Shown: positions 1 through 8,579 of the stretch, piece after piece | How the letters are laid out: each line of letters starts with the position of its first letter | Numbering within the stretch: position 1 is the stretch's first letter | Source of the DNA: Stenotrophomonas acidaminiphila | GTDB lineage: Bacteria > Pseudomonadota > Gammaproteobacteria > Xanthomonadales > Xanthomonadaceae | Reading direction: 5' to 3' | NCBI GenBank assembly: GCA_002951995.1 | Contig: CP019797.1 | Location: 1,224,501 to 1,288,500 of the forward strand | DNA: 64,000 nt | Made by a program: the position numbers and the translations under genes | Notes under the pieces: generated by a model | Database searches by the model: none | What the model was told of the DNA's origin: nothing | Seen by the model: the letters and a program-made list of their open reading frames with translations, nothing else

Positions 1-199
1 TGCCGGCGCCGGTGAACAGCACGCGCTGCGCCGGGTCGGACAGGCGCTGGCCGAGGAACGCCTGCAGGCGTTCGCGGTCGCGCCCCAGGTCTGCGGCCAG
101 AGCGTCCCACAACGCCGGCTGCTGGGCGATTTCGGCGGCGGTATCGGCTCCGCCCAGGCGCTGCCAGGCAGATAGATCGGTAAGCAGGGTGGCGTCCAT
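1..199 (-). CDS. agaS: AgaS-like SIS-domain sugar-phosphate isomerase/deaminase, N-terminal part (cut by window edge)
   Basis: Only the first 66 codons are present; the gene runs off the left edge. The start is the ATG whose complement lies at 197-199. The visible protein has a spacing like the start of E. coli AgaS: a helix with EIAQQPALW, then after about 30 residues VLFTGAG, the beta-strand and glycine loop that opens the SIS sugar-phosphate fold. AgaS enzymes deaminate and isomerise galactosamine-6-phosphate in the cytoplasm during N-acetylgalactosamine catabolism. It is divergent from a GH31 enzyme, with a shared control region between them, and a GH109 alpha-N-acetylgalactosaminidase lies nearby. 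That context favours a GalNAc role over a glucosamine (NagB-II) role, but the specificity-determining part is outside the window. Confidence 0.7.
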   Translation of the reverse strand, partial: MDATLLTDLSAWQRLGGADTAAEIAQQPALWDALAADLGRDRERLQAFLGQRLSDPAQRVLFTGAG

Positions 200-237
200 T
201 CTTGGTTCCTGTTGGGCCAGCGCACGATCTGCTTTTT

Positions 238-451
238 CTTTCGAAATGTCAAACATCGAAAGAAAATGGAAAGATAACTTTCGGCGCACGAGCCTGTGCG
301 GGTCATGACGCCGAACGAAAGTTCTGTGCGCCCTATCTTTCGTTGCCGCGATACGGCAGATGAATGCCGATATAGAAAGTGGTGCTTTGCACAAACTTTC
401 GATTTATCAAAAAATCCTTATCTTTTGCTTTCATTTTGTTGACATCTTTCG
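238..451. promoter_or_regulatory. Divergent control region with seven CTTTCG/CGAAAG operator-like words
   Basis: The hexamer CTTTCG or its complement occurs seven times in 214 bp: 238-243, 257-262, 278-283, 316-321, 337-342, 396-401 and 446-451. Near matches lie at 268 (GGAAAG), 374 (AGAAAG) and 428 (CTTTCA). Several are spaced 19-21 bp apart, about two helical turns. The word TTTCATTTTGTT at 429-440 fits the TTTCRTTTYRTTT core reported for the DeoR-family repressor AgaR of E. coli. The stretch is much more AT-rich than the rest of the window. I infer a DeoR/AgaR-type repressor controlling both agaS and the GH31 gene. No regulator gene is in the window. Confidence 0.6.
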
Positions 452-468
452 AATTGCTGCCCTAGAGT
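439..468 (+). promoter_or_regulatory. Sigma-70 type promoter for the GH31 gene
   Basis: A perfect -35 TTGACA (439-444) is followed after 18 bp by TAGAGT (463-468), a 4/6 match to the -10 consensus. A CTTTCG word at 446-451 sits inside the spacer and an AgaR-like word overlaps the -35, a typical place for a repressor. The predicted transcript starts near 475, about 40 nt before the chosen GTG start. This is also why the upstream in-frame ATG at 360 was rejected as the start. Confidence 0.6.
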
Positions 469-512
469 CGGCGCAACGCCATCGGATGCCCGATCGGGCC
501 TGGGGAGCAAGG

Positions 513-3500
513 GTGCACAACCGCGTACGACGTCTGCCACTGCCGGTGGCGCTGCTTTCCGTCCTGCTGCTGCCGGCGCTGCCGGCGCAGGCCGAGCCGG
601 TGGGCAACCTGCGCGCGGTCAGCGCCGGCGATGGCCGCGACGGCGTGCGTGGCTGGGACCTGCTCACCGACACCGGCACGCGCGTGCGCATCGAACTGCC
701 GGCCGCCGACATCGTCCGCGTGCAGGCCGGGCGCAAGGGCAGGCTGAGTGGTGCCGGCGACAAGGCCGCGCCCATCGTGCTGCCGCAGCCCACGGCCGCC
801 GTGCAGGCGCAACTGGAACAGGACGCGCAGGAAATCCGCGTGCGCACCGATGCCCTGGTGCTGCACGTGCAGCGGCAGCCGCTGCGGCTGCGCCTGGAGC
901 GGCTGGACGCTGGCCGGCCCACCGCCCTGTGGCAGGAACTGCAGCCGCTGGACCTGGATGCCGCGCAGAGCGTGCAGGTGCTGTCCTCGCAGGCCGACGA
1001 GGCGTTCTTCGGCGGCGGCCAGCAGAACGGCCGCTTCCAGTTCAAGGGCCGCGAGCTGGAGATTTCCTATTCCGGCGGCTGGGAGGAGGGCGACCGCCCG
1101 AGCCCGGCGCCGATGCTGCTCAGCTCGCGCGGCTGGGGCATGCTGCGCAACACCTGGAGCGATGGCAGCTACGACCTGCGCCAGCCCGACCAGGCCACGC
1201 TGCTGCACCGCGAGGACCGCTTCGACGCCTATTACTTCGTCGGCGCCGACCTGCCGCGGCTGATCGAGCGCTACACGCAGCTGACCGGCCGCCCGAACAT
1301 GGTCGCGCGCTGGGCGCTGTCCTACGGCGATGCCGACTGCTACAACGACGGCGACAACATCAAGAAGCCCGGCAGCGTGCCCGAAGGCTGGAGCGATGGC
1401 CCCACCGGGACCACGCCGGACGTGGTCGACAGCGTCGCCAGGCAGTACCGCGAGCACGACATGCCCGGCGGCTGGATCCTGCCCAACGACGGTTACGGCT
1501 GCGGCTACAAACAACTGCCCGAGACCGTGCAGGGGCTGGCGAAGTACGGCTTCAGGACCGGCCTGTGGACCGAGAACGGGGTGGACAAGATCGCCTGGGA
1601 AGTGGGCAAGGCCGGCAGCCGCGTGCAGAAGCTGGACGTGGCCTGGACCGGCCAGGGCTACCAGTTCGCGATGGACGCCAACCGCCAGGCGTTCAACGGC
1701 ATCCTCGACAATTCCGACTCGCGCCCGTTCCTGTGGACGGTGATGGGCTGGGCCGGGATCCAGCGCTACGCCGTGGCCTGGACCGGCGACCAGAGCAGCA
1801 GCTGGGACTACATCCGCTGGCATGTGCCGACCCTGGTCGGCTCGGGCCTGTCCGGCATGGCCTACGCCAGCGGCGACGTCGACGCGATCTTCGGCGGCAG
1901 CGCCGAGACCTTCACCCGCGACCTGCAGTGGAAGGCGTTCACCCCGGTGCTGATGGGCATGTCGGGCTGGTCGTCCAACGCACGCAAGCACCCGTGGTGG
2001 TTCGACGAACCCTATCGCTCGATCAACCGCGACTACCTCAAGCTGAAGATGCGCCTGACCCCGTACATGTACGGGCTGGTGCACGAGGCCGCGCAGACCG
2101 GCGCGCCGCCGGTGCGCGGGCTGATGTGGGACTACCCACGCGATCCGCACGCGCGCGACGAAACCTACAAGTACCAGTTCCTGCTCGGCCGCGACCTGCT
2201 GGTGGCGCCGGTGTACCGCAGCCAGGCCGCCAGCCGCGGCTGGCGCCGCGACATCCACCTGCCGGCCGGCGGCTGGATCGACTACTGGGACGGCCGCCGC
2301 GTGCAGGCCGGCGCCGACGGCCGCCAGCTCGACCGCCAGGTGGACCTGGCGACGCTGCCGGTGTTCGTGCGCGCCGGCGCGATCCTGCCGATGTACCCGG
2401 CCATGCTGTTCGACGGCGAGAAGCCGCTGGATGAGGTGACCTTCGACCTGTATCCGCAGGGCGATTCGCAGTACACGCTGTACGAGGACGACGGCAACAC
2501 GCGCCGCTACCAGCAGGGCGAATCGAGCACCCAGCAGATCCGCGTGCAGGCGCCGGCGCAGGGCAGTGGCCCGGTGCAGGTGCGCATCGAGGCGGTGCAG
2601 GGCGAATACCGCGGCCAGCTGGCGCAGCGCCGCTACGGCCTGCGCGTGCTCAACCGGCAGGCACCGGCCGCGGTGCGGCTGGACGGCCGCGCGCTGCCCG
2701 CGCTCGCCGATGCCGCCGCTTTCGACGCGGCCGGCGAAGGCTGGTACTTCGACGCCGGCGAGCGCCGCGGCACCCTGCACGTGCGCACCGCGGCGGTGGA
2801 CATCCGCCAGCCGCTGCAACTGCAGCTGGACTTCCCGGTGGCCGCCGCGGCAGCCGACGACGCGTTCCCGGCCGCCCCGCAACAGGGTCGGGCGCTGCCG
2901 CCGGACAGCCTGCTGGTGGTCAACCGCCCGGCCGAGGAGAACGGCTACCCGCTGGAGAACGCCTTCGACGACGATCCGGCCACCTGGTTCCGCACCGTGC
3001 GCAACCAGGCCATCCGCACCGGCGCCCACGAATGGGTGATCGGCTTCGGCGAGCGCAGGATGATCGATGGCATCGAACTGGCACCGCGCAACGACCAGCA
3101 CTGGAAGCACGGCCAGGTACGCGACTACGAGATCTACCTGGCCGACAGCAACGGCGAATGGGGCGAGCCGGTCGCACGCGGCCGCCTGCCGCTGAAGGAA
3201 GGCCTGCAGCGCGTCGATTTCCCGGCCCATGCCGGCCGCCTGCTGCGCTTCCGCGTGCTCGGCGTGCAGAACCCGGACGGCGACGGTGCCGCGGCCAGCG
3301 ACCCGATGGTCAGCGCCGCGCAGGGCGCCACGGCACGCGCCGTCGATGCGCTGCGGCCGCGCGACGTCGGCCCGATCGCACTGTCCACTTTCCGCATCCT
3401 CGAGCAACGCCGACCGGAGCGGCCGGCACGGCAGCAATACCTCTCCCGGCTGCCGCTGCCGGCCGCGCTGGCCGGCCAGGTGCGGGCCGACCGCGCGTTC

Positions 3501-3875
3501 CGCGGCGATGCCGGCATGCGCATGAACGGCCTGCAGTTCCGCAGCGGGCTGGGCGTCGGTGCCGACAGCCGCATCGACCTGGCACTCACCGGCCACTGGC
3601 AGCTGCTGCGCGCCGACCTCGGCATCGACGATGCCTGCCGCGCCGCCGGCGGCCTGCAGTTCCAGGTCTGGGGCGATGGCCGCCTGCTCTACGACAGTGG
3701 CCTGGTGAAGGCGCCCGGCGTGGTCAAGCCGGAGCTGGACATCCGCGGCCTGTCCGCGCTGAGCCTGCGCACGCTGGGCGCGCAGGGCAGCCAACCCGCC
3801 CAGGTCTGTGGCAACTGGGCCAATGCCGTGCTGATCGGCGAGGAGGGCGACTCCGCCGAACTCGTCGCCCCATGA
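513..3875 (+). CDS. Secreted multidomain glycoside hydrolase family 31 enzyme, probable alpha-N-acetylgalactosaminidase type
   Basis: This is a retaining alpha-glycosidase of about 1120 residues. GTG at 513 follows GGGGAG at 502-507 and opens a signal peptide ending near LPAQA. A mutarotase-like N-domain (about 30-230) precedes the catalytic barrel (about 255-620). Asp375 in KLDVAWTG is the predicted nucleophile and Asp426 in AWTGDQ the predicted acid/base. Their 51-residue spacing and the VAWTG context resemble the GH31 alpha-GalNAc enzymes (Nag31A group) rather than alpha-glucosidases. C-terminal beta domains are followed by an F5/8-type-C (CBM32-like) module (about 796-926) and an NPCBM module (about 957-1114). 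It lies between agaS and a TonB receptor and likely cuts alpha-GalNAc glycans outside the cytoplasm. Substrate is inferred from motifs and context; alpha-xylosidase or alpha-galactosidase activity remains possible. Confidence 0.8.
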   Translation: MHNRVRRLPLPVALLSVLLLPALPAQAEPVGNLRAVSAGDGRDGVRGWDLLTDTGTRVRIELPAADIVRVQAGRKGRLSGAGDKAAPIVLPQPTAAVQAQLEQDAQEIRVRTDALVLHVQRQPLRLRLERLDAGRPTALWQELQPLDLDAAQSVQVLSSQADEAFFGGGQQNGRFQFKGRELEISYSGGWEEGDRPSPAPMLLSSRGWGMLRNTWSDGSYDLRQPDQATLLHREDRFDAYYFVGADLPRLIERYTQLTGRPNMVARWALSYGDADCYNDGDNIKKPGSVPEGWSDGPTGTTPDVVDSVARQYREHDMPGGWILPNDGYGCGYKQLPETVQGLAKYGFRTGLWTENGVDKIAWEVGKAGSRVQKLDVAWTGQGYQFAMDANRQAFNGILDNSDSRPFLWTVMGWAGIQRYAVAWTGDQSSSWDYIRWHVPTLVGSGLSGMAYASGDVDAIFGGSAETFTRDLQWKAFTPVLMGMSGWSSNARKHPWWFDEPYRSINRDYLKLKMRLTPYMYGLVHEAAQTGAPPVRGLMWDYPRDPHARDETYKYQFLLGRDLLVAPVYRSQAASRGWRRDIHLPAGGWIDYWDGRRVQAGADGRQLDRQVDLATLPVFVRAGAILPMYPAMLFDGEKPLDEVTFDLYPQGDSQYTLYEDDGNTRRYQQGESSTQQIRVQAPAQGSGPVQVRIEAVQGEYRGQLAQRRYGLRVLNRQAPAAVRLDGRALPALADAAAFDAAGEGWYFDAGERRGTLHVRTAAVDIRQPLQLQLDFPVAAAAADDAFPAAPQQGRALPPDSLLVVNRPAEENGYPLENAFDDDPATWFRTVRNQAIRTGAHEWVIGFGERRMIDGIELAPRNDQHWKHGQVRDYEIYLADSNGEWGEPVARGRLPLKEGLQRVDFPAHAGRLLRFRVLGVQNPDGDGAAASDPMVSAAQGATARAVDALRPRDVGPIALSTFRILEQRRPERPARQQYLSRLPLPAALAGQVRADRAFRGDAGMRMNGLQFRSGLGVGADSRIDLALTGHWQLLRADLGIDDACRAAGGLQFQVWGDGRLLYDSGLVKAPGVVKPELDIRGLSALSLRTLGAQGSQPAQVCGNWANAVLIGEEGDSAELVAP

Positions 3876-3911
3876 CCCCCGCGTAACACCGCTGCTCCCC
3901 CAACACACCGC

Positions 3912-3932
3912 CCACGGCCGTCGCGGCCGTGG
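3912..3932 (+). terminator. GC hairpin between the GH31 gene and the TonB receptor
   Basis: A perfect 9-bp stem (CCACGGCCG / CGGCCGTGG) with a TCG loop lies 37 bp after the GH31 stop. There is no T-run, so it may be an attenuator or mRNA-stabilising hairpin rather than a full terminator. Confidence 0.4.
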
Positions 3933-3992
3933 AACGGGATCGCCATGCCCGCCATCCGCTGTTCCGTGCGTCACCGCCAGGAGAGAACCCCG

Positions 3993-6970
3993 ATGTTGCC
4001 AGCCCGCCGCAATCCCACCCGTTGCCTGTCCACGCCGCTGTCGCTGGCCGTGGCCAGCGCCCTGATCGCCATCGCCGCGCCGGCCCTCGCGCAGGATGCC
4101 GGCAAGGACAAGGACAAGGAAAAAACCACCGAACTGGCCCGCGTCGAAGTCACCGGTTCCAACATCCGCCGCACCGACGTGGAAACCGCCTCGCCGGTGC
4201 AGGTGATCAGCAAGCAGGACATCCAGAACATGGGCGCCCGCACCCTGCTGCAGGTGCTGGACAACCTGCCTGCCGCGCGCCCGGCCCAGGTCGATTCCAA
4301 GTCGCTGTTCACCGGTTCCGACGGCGCCTCGCAGGCCAACCTGCGCGGCCTCGGCCCGCAGGGCACGCTGGTGCTGCTCAATGGCCGCCGGCTGTCGTAC
4401 TACGGCGCGCCGTCGGGCTTCCAGACCCAGTTCGTCAACATCGACGCCATCCCCGCCGCCGCGATCGAACGCATGGAAGTGCTGACCGACGGCGCCTCGG
4501 CGGTGTACGGCACCGACGCGGTGGCCGGCGTCATCAACGTCATCACCAAGCGCAGCTACCAGGGCCTGGAGGTCAGCGGCACCTGGGACACCGCGCCGCG
4601 CTTCGACTCCTACGGCGAGAAGCAGGCCAGCATCACCGGCGGCTTCGGCGACCTGTCCCGCGACCGATACAACGTCTACGCCAGCGTCAACCTGTACGAG
4701 CGCGACGGCATCCCCGACAGCGAGTGGTACGACAAGAACCCGGCCCAGTTCTACGTCAACAATCCGGACTACATCAAGAACCTGCGGCTGGGCACGGGCA
4801 GTGCGCCGGGGGTGTTCAACCCGGGGTACTACTTCGCCTTCGACCCGGTCACCAAGGCGCGCGTGGACGAGGCCGCGCCGGGCTGCAAGAACGTGCTGCA
4901 GGTGAGCAGCGGCACCCGCTGCATCTGGCAGACCTGGATGAACCGCCAGATCAACGGCGGCGCCGACTCCCGCCGGGTCACCGCCTACGTCAACGGCCAC
5001 TTCGTGGTGAACGATGCCACCGAGGCGTTCGCCGAGGTCACCTATACCGACATCGACCTGCGCGCCAATGGCGGCACCCGCGCGCCTACGGCACCACCAC
5101 CGGCAACCCGCAGAGCTGGTTCTCGCGCAATACCGGCAACACGGTCAACCAGTTCCTGTATCCGTTCCTGGGCCCGAACAACGAGTACAACCACGCCAGC
5201 CCCGAGCTGAAGGCGCTGATGGGCGGCGTGGTCGGCCTGGGCTACCTGCTGCAGGACGTGGGCGGCAACCACTTCGGCCAGCGCAATACCGACAAGAGCT
5301 ACCGCGCGGTGGCCGGCCTGCGCGGCAGCATCGGCGACTGGAACTGGGAAACCGCCTTCGCCACCGCCGGCTCGCATTCGGTCACCTACCAGACCACCAA
5401 CGTCAACCTGCGCGGCTTCGAGAAGGCCTTCGGCCCGTACACGGTCGACCCGGGCACCGGCCGGGTGATCATTTCCGACCACCCGGCCTACAAGTTCGGC
5501 GAGCTGAGCGAAGCCAATGCCGCGCTGATCCGCGAGGCGTTCCCGACCTTCGACATCCAGTCGTGGACGCGGCTGCATACCCTGGACGGCAAGATCGAAG
5601 GCCCGCTGTTCAACCTGCCGGCCGGCGAAGTGCGCGCCGCGTTCGGCTTCAACGCCACCCGCGAGACCTTCTATACCCCCGGCAACCCGGACGCCGCCAA
5701 CGGCCTGATCACCCAGCAGGGCGGCTCATGGTTCGACGGCAAGCGCAACACCTACGCGCTGTTCTCCGAAGCGGTGGCGCCGATCACCGACAAGCTGGAG
5801 CTGGACGCCGCGCTGCGCGTGGACAAGTACCCGGGCTTCAGCGCCAACCTGGCGCCGAAGATCGGCCTGAAGTACCAGGCGCTGCCGCAGCTGATGCTGC
5901 GCGGTACCTATTCCGAAGGCTTCCGCGCGCCCAGCCTGGCCGAGTCCGGCAGCGGCGGCGTGTACGCGCAGATCGGCGGCTACCGCGACGAGACCCGCTG
6001 CGCCGAGACCAATGCCATCGCCGGCCTGCTGCGCCAGTCCGCGCGCGGCGTCGACAAGGACCTGGGCAACAGCCTGTGGAACAGCGACTGCAGCCGCAAC
6101 GTGGCGCGCATGACCCAGCCCAACCCGGAGCTGAAGCCGGAGAAGGCCAAGATCGCCACCGTCGGCTTCGTGCTCGAGCCGACCGACTGGCTGTCGCTGT
6201 CGGCCGACTACTGGTTCGTGTACCGCCGCAACGAGATCGTCGCGCCGGACTACAGCAAGCCGGAAGAAATCAGCGCGATGACCCGCTTCCCGATCACCGA
6301 GACCGACCTGGCCAACCTGGCCGCGCTGGCCCGCATGTGCGCCGACCCGGCCAGCGGCGTGGCCTGTCCGGCGACCCTGCCGGGCTACAGCACCGGCAAC
6401 GTGGCCAGCGTGATCGGCCAGTACAAGAACCGCGGCCGCACCCTGGTCGACGGCCTGGACGTGGACGCCCGCGGCCGCTTCGACCTGGGCGAGTGGGGCC
6501 GGCTGAACGTCGGCGTGGCCGCGACCATCGCCAACCGCAACATGTACAACGCCGATGATGCCGACGGCTGGTACTACGGCAACTTCGTCGGTTACTACAA
6601 CAACCCGCGGCTGCGCGCCACGTTCAACACCAACTGGACCTACGGCAACTGGGACACCGGCTTCTACATCAACTATGTCGGCGGCACCAAGTGGGCGTAT
6701 GACCGCATCGACGCGGAAGACAACAACGCCGAAACCTGCACCGGCAGCTACGTCGACGTGTCGCCCAGCCAGTGCGAGGGCGCGCCGTCGTGGTGGACGG
6801 CCAACCTGAGCGTGAACTGGCGGCCGGTCGAGAAGCTGAGCGTGGGGGTGACGGTGAAGAATCTGTTCAACCGCCTGCCGTTCTACGACCCGAACGACTG
6901 GATGAACTTCCCGGGCTACACCAACAACTTCGGCCGCATCTACAGCGTGACCGCCACCTACCGGTTCTGA
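3993..6970 (+). CDS. TonB-dependent outer-membrane receptor (frameshifted as read near 5085-5095)
   Basis: Active uptake pore for a carbohydrate, powered by TonB. Of two in-frame ATGs (3945 and 3993) I chose 3993 because AGGAGAG sits at 3979-3985. The signal peptide ends near PALAQ. The plug domain begins about residue 45 (VEVTGSNIRR) and contains typical LRGLG, LLNGRR and GVINVITK words; the barrel ends in the terminal phenylalanine YRF. The first frame is good to about 5085 (TYTDIDLRANGG) and homology resumes in another frame from about 5090 (YGTTTGNPQSWF). One missing base or two extra bases in the CGCGC tract explains this. It resembles the large Xanthomonadaceae TonB receptors found with glycan-degrading genes, so it probably imports the product of the flanking GH31 and GH109 enzymes. 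Confidence 0.85.
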
Positions 6971-6982
6971 TGCCGCACCGTT

Positions 6983-7021
6983 GCGTGCTCCCCTGCGTGC
7001 ATGGCATGAAGGGGAGCACGC
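6983..7021 (+). terminator. Stem-loop after the TonB receptor gene
   Basis: A perfect 12-bp inverted repeat, GCGTGCTCCCCT (6983-6994) and AGGGGAGCACGC (7010-7021), with a 15-nt loop starts 12 bp after the receptor stop. No T-run follows, so it may only weaken transcription into the GH109 gene. Confidence 0.5.
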
Positions 7022-7091
7022 CTGCTTCGCCCGCCCGGGGCGTGCCATGGCGGCCGCCACGGGCGTGATTCCAAGCCAAAGAGGACATGCA

Positions 7092-8447
7092 ATGAAACGC
7101 AGGGAATTCATCCTGGCCGGCGCCGCGCTGGCCGCCACCAGCCTGTTGCCGGAGACCCCGGCCTGGGCGCGCGGACGCAGGCTGCGGCTGGGCATGATCG
7201 GCACCGGCATGCGCGGCCAGGTGCTGCTCAAGGAACTGCTGCGCCGTGACGACGTGGACATGGTGGCGCTGTGCGACATCGAGCCGATCATGCTCGGCCG
7301 CGCCACCGCCATGGCAACCCGGGCCGGCAAGCCGGTGCCGCGGACCTACGGCGCCGATGGCGATGCCAACGCCTGGAAACGCCTGCTGGAGCAGCGTGGC
7401 CTGGACGGGGTGATCATCGCCACGCCATGGGAACTGCACGCGCCGATGGCGATCGCGGCGATGCAGGCCAGGGTCGCGGTTGGCTGCGAAGTGGTGGCCG
7501 GCATCACCCTGCAGGACCACTGGGACGTGCTCAACACCCAGCTGCAGACCGGCACCCCGTACATGCTGCTGGAGAACGTGTGCTACCGCCGCGACGTGAT
7601 GGCGGCGCTGCAGATGGTACGCGAAGGCCTGTTCGGCGAGCTGGTGCACCTGCAGGGCGGTTACCAGCATGACCTGCGCGGGGTGAAGTTCAACGACGGC
7701 AATCCCGACCATCCCTACGGCAGCGGGGTCGAGTTCGGGCCCAAGGGCTGGTCCGAGGCGCGCTGGCGCACCGAACACTCGGTCACCCGCAACGGCGAGC
7801 TGTACCCGAGCCATGGCATCGGCCCCTGCGCGATGTACACCGGCATCAACCGCGGCAACCGCTTCACCCACATCAATGCCTTCGCCAGCAAGGCGCGCGG
7901 GCTGCATGAATACACCGTGGCCAAGAGTGGCGGCACCACGCATCCGAGCACCCGGGTGCAGTTCAAGCTCGGCGACATCGTCACCACCACCCTGGCCTGC
8001 GCCAACGGCGAGACCATCCTGTTGCAGCACGACACCTCGCTGCCGCGCCCGTACTCGCTGGGCTTCCGCGTGCAGGGCACCAAGGGCCTGTGGATGGACC
8101 TCAACCACGGCATCCATATCGAGGGCCGCAGCCCGCCGCACGAGTGGGAGGACTTCAAGGCCTACCAGGACCAGTACGAGCACCCGCTGTGGAAGCAGCA
8201 TGCCGATACCGCCGCCGGCGCCGGCCACGGCGGCATGGACTGGTTCGTGATCCACGCCTTCGTCGAGGCGCTCAAGGCGCAGGCGCCGATGCCGATCGAC
8301 ATCTTCGACGCGGTGACCTGGAGCGCGATCACGCCGCTGTCCGAGCAGTCCATCGGCAACGGCTTCCAGACCCTGGAGTTCCCGGATTTCACCGGTGGCC
8401 TGTGGCGCCAGCGCAAGCCGATCTTCGCGTTCGACGGGCGCTATTGA
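7092..8447 (+). CDS. GH109 family protein (NAD-dependent alpha-N-acetylgalactosaminidase)
   Basis: A 451-residue protein with a Gfo/Idh/MocA fold. ATG at 7092 has GAGG 7 nt upstream. The N-terminus KRREFILAG with a hydrophobic stretch to PAWA is a twin-arginine export signal, suiting an enzyme that must fold around NAD before export. The Rossmann motif GMIGTGMRG follows at about 35. The words ATPWELHAPMA, LENVCYRRDVM, GELVHLQGGYQHDLR, LYPSHGIGP and INRGNRF match the GH109 family founded on the Elizabethkingia enzyme, which removes alpha-GalNAc by a redox-assisted elimination mechanism. Members act on blood-group A and mucin-type glycans. It is the second candidate alpha-GalNAc-releasing enzyme in this locus, unrelated in fold to the GH31 enzyme upstream. 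Confidence 0.85.
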   Translation: MKRREFILAGAALAATSLLPETPAWARGRRLRLGMIGTGMRGQVLLKELLRRDDVDMVALCDIEPIMLGRATAMATRAGKPVPRTYGADGDANAWKRLLEQRGLDGVIIATPWELHAPMAIAAMQARVAVGCEVVAGITLQDHWDVLNTQLQTGTPYMLLENVCYRRDVMAALQMVREGLFGELVHLQGGYQHDLRGVKFNDGNPDHPYGSGVEFGPKGWSEARWRTEHSVTRNGELYPSHGIGPCAMYTGINRGNRFTHINAFASKARGLHEYTVAKSGGTTHPSTRVQFKLGDIVTTTLACANGETILLQHDTSLPRPYSLGFRVQGTKGLWMDLNHGIHIEGRSPPHEWEDFKAYQDQYEHPLWKQHADTAAGAGHGGMDWFVIHAFVEALKAQAPMPIDIFDAVTWSAITPLSEQSIGNGFQTLEFPDFTGGLWRQRKPIFAFDGRY

Positions 8448-8520
8448 GCCCGCAGCAGCGCACCCCGGTACGCGAGCGGGCTTTGCCCTGATACCCCGCA
8501 CCTGGGCGTGCCGGCAATGC

Positions 8521-8544
8521 GAAGGGCCTGCGTGCAGGCCCTTC
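8521..8544. terminator. Bidirectional hairpin between convergent GH109 and MATE genes
   Basis: A perfect 11-bp inverted repeat, GAAGGGCCTGC / GCAGGCCCTTC, meets across GT at 8532-8533. It lies between the convergent stops at 8447 and 8580, so it can end both transcripts. No T-run is present on either side. Confidence 0.6.
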
Positions 8545-8579
8545 GCGCACTGAAGTGGGGTCCTGCCGCCTGCCGGTTC

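Noticed and set aside
360..512. ATG at 360 as the start of the GH31 gene
   Set aside because: It lies before the TTGACA/TAGAGT promoter and would bury the signal peptide behind a 51-residue lead. GTG 513 has a good ribosome-binding site and leaves the signal peptide at the N-terminus.
462..5000. A 1512-codon open frame on the minus strand across the GH31 and TonB receptor genes
   Set aside because: It is the mirror frame of two well-supported genes in GC-rich DNA. The peptide is Arg/Ala/His/Gln-rich with no domain, and no ribosome-binding site stands before its start.
4900..5210. Programmed frameshifting in the TonB receptor
   Set aside because: No slippery heptamer with a downstream pseudoknot is evident, and other conserved genes in the window show similar one-step breaks, so a sequence error is simpler.
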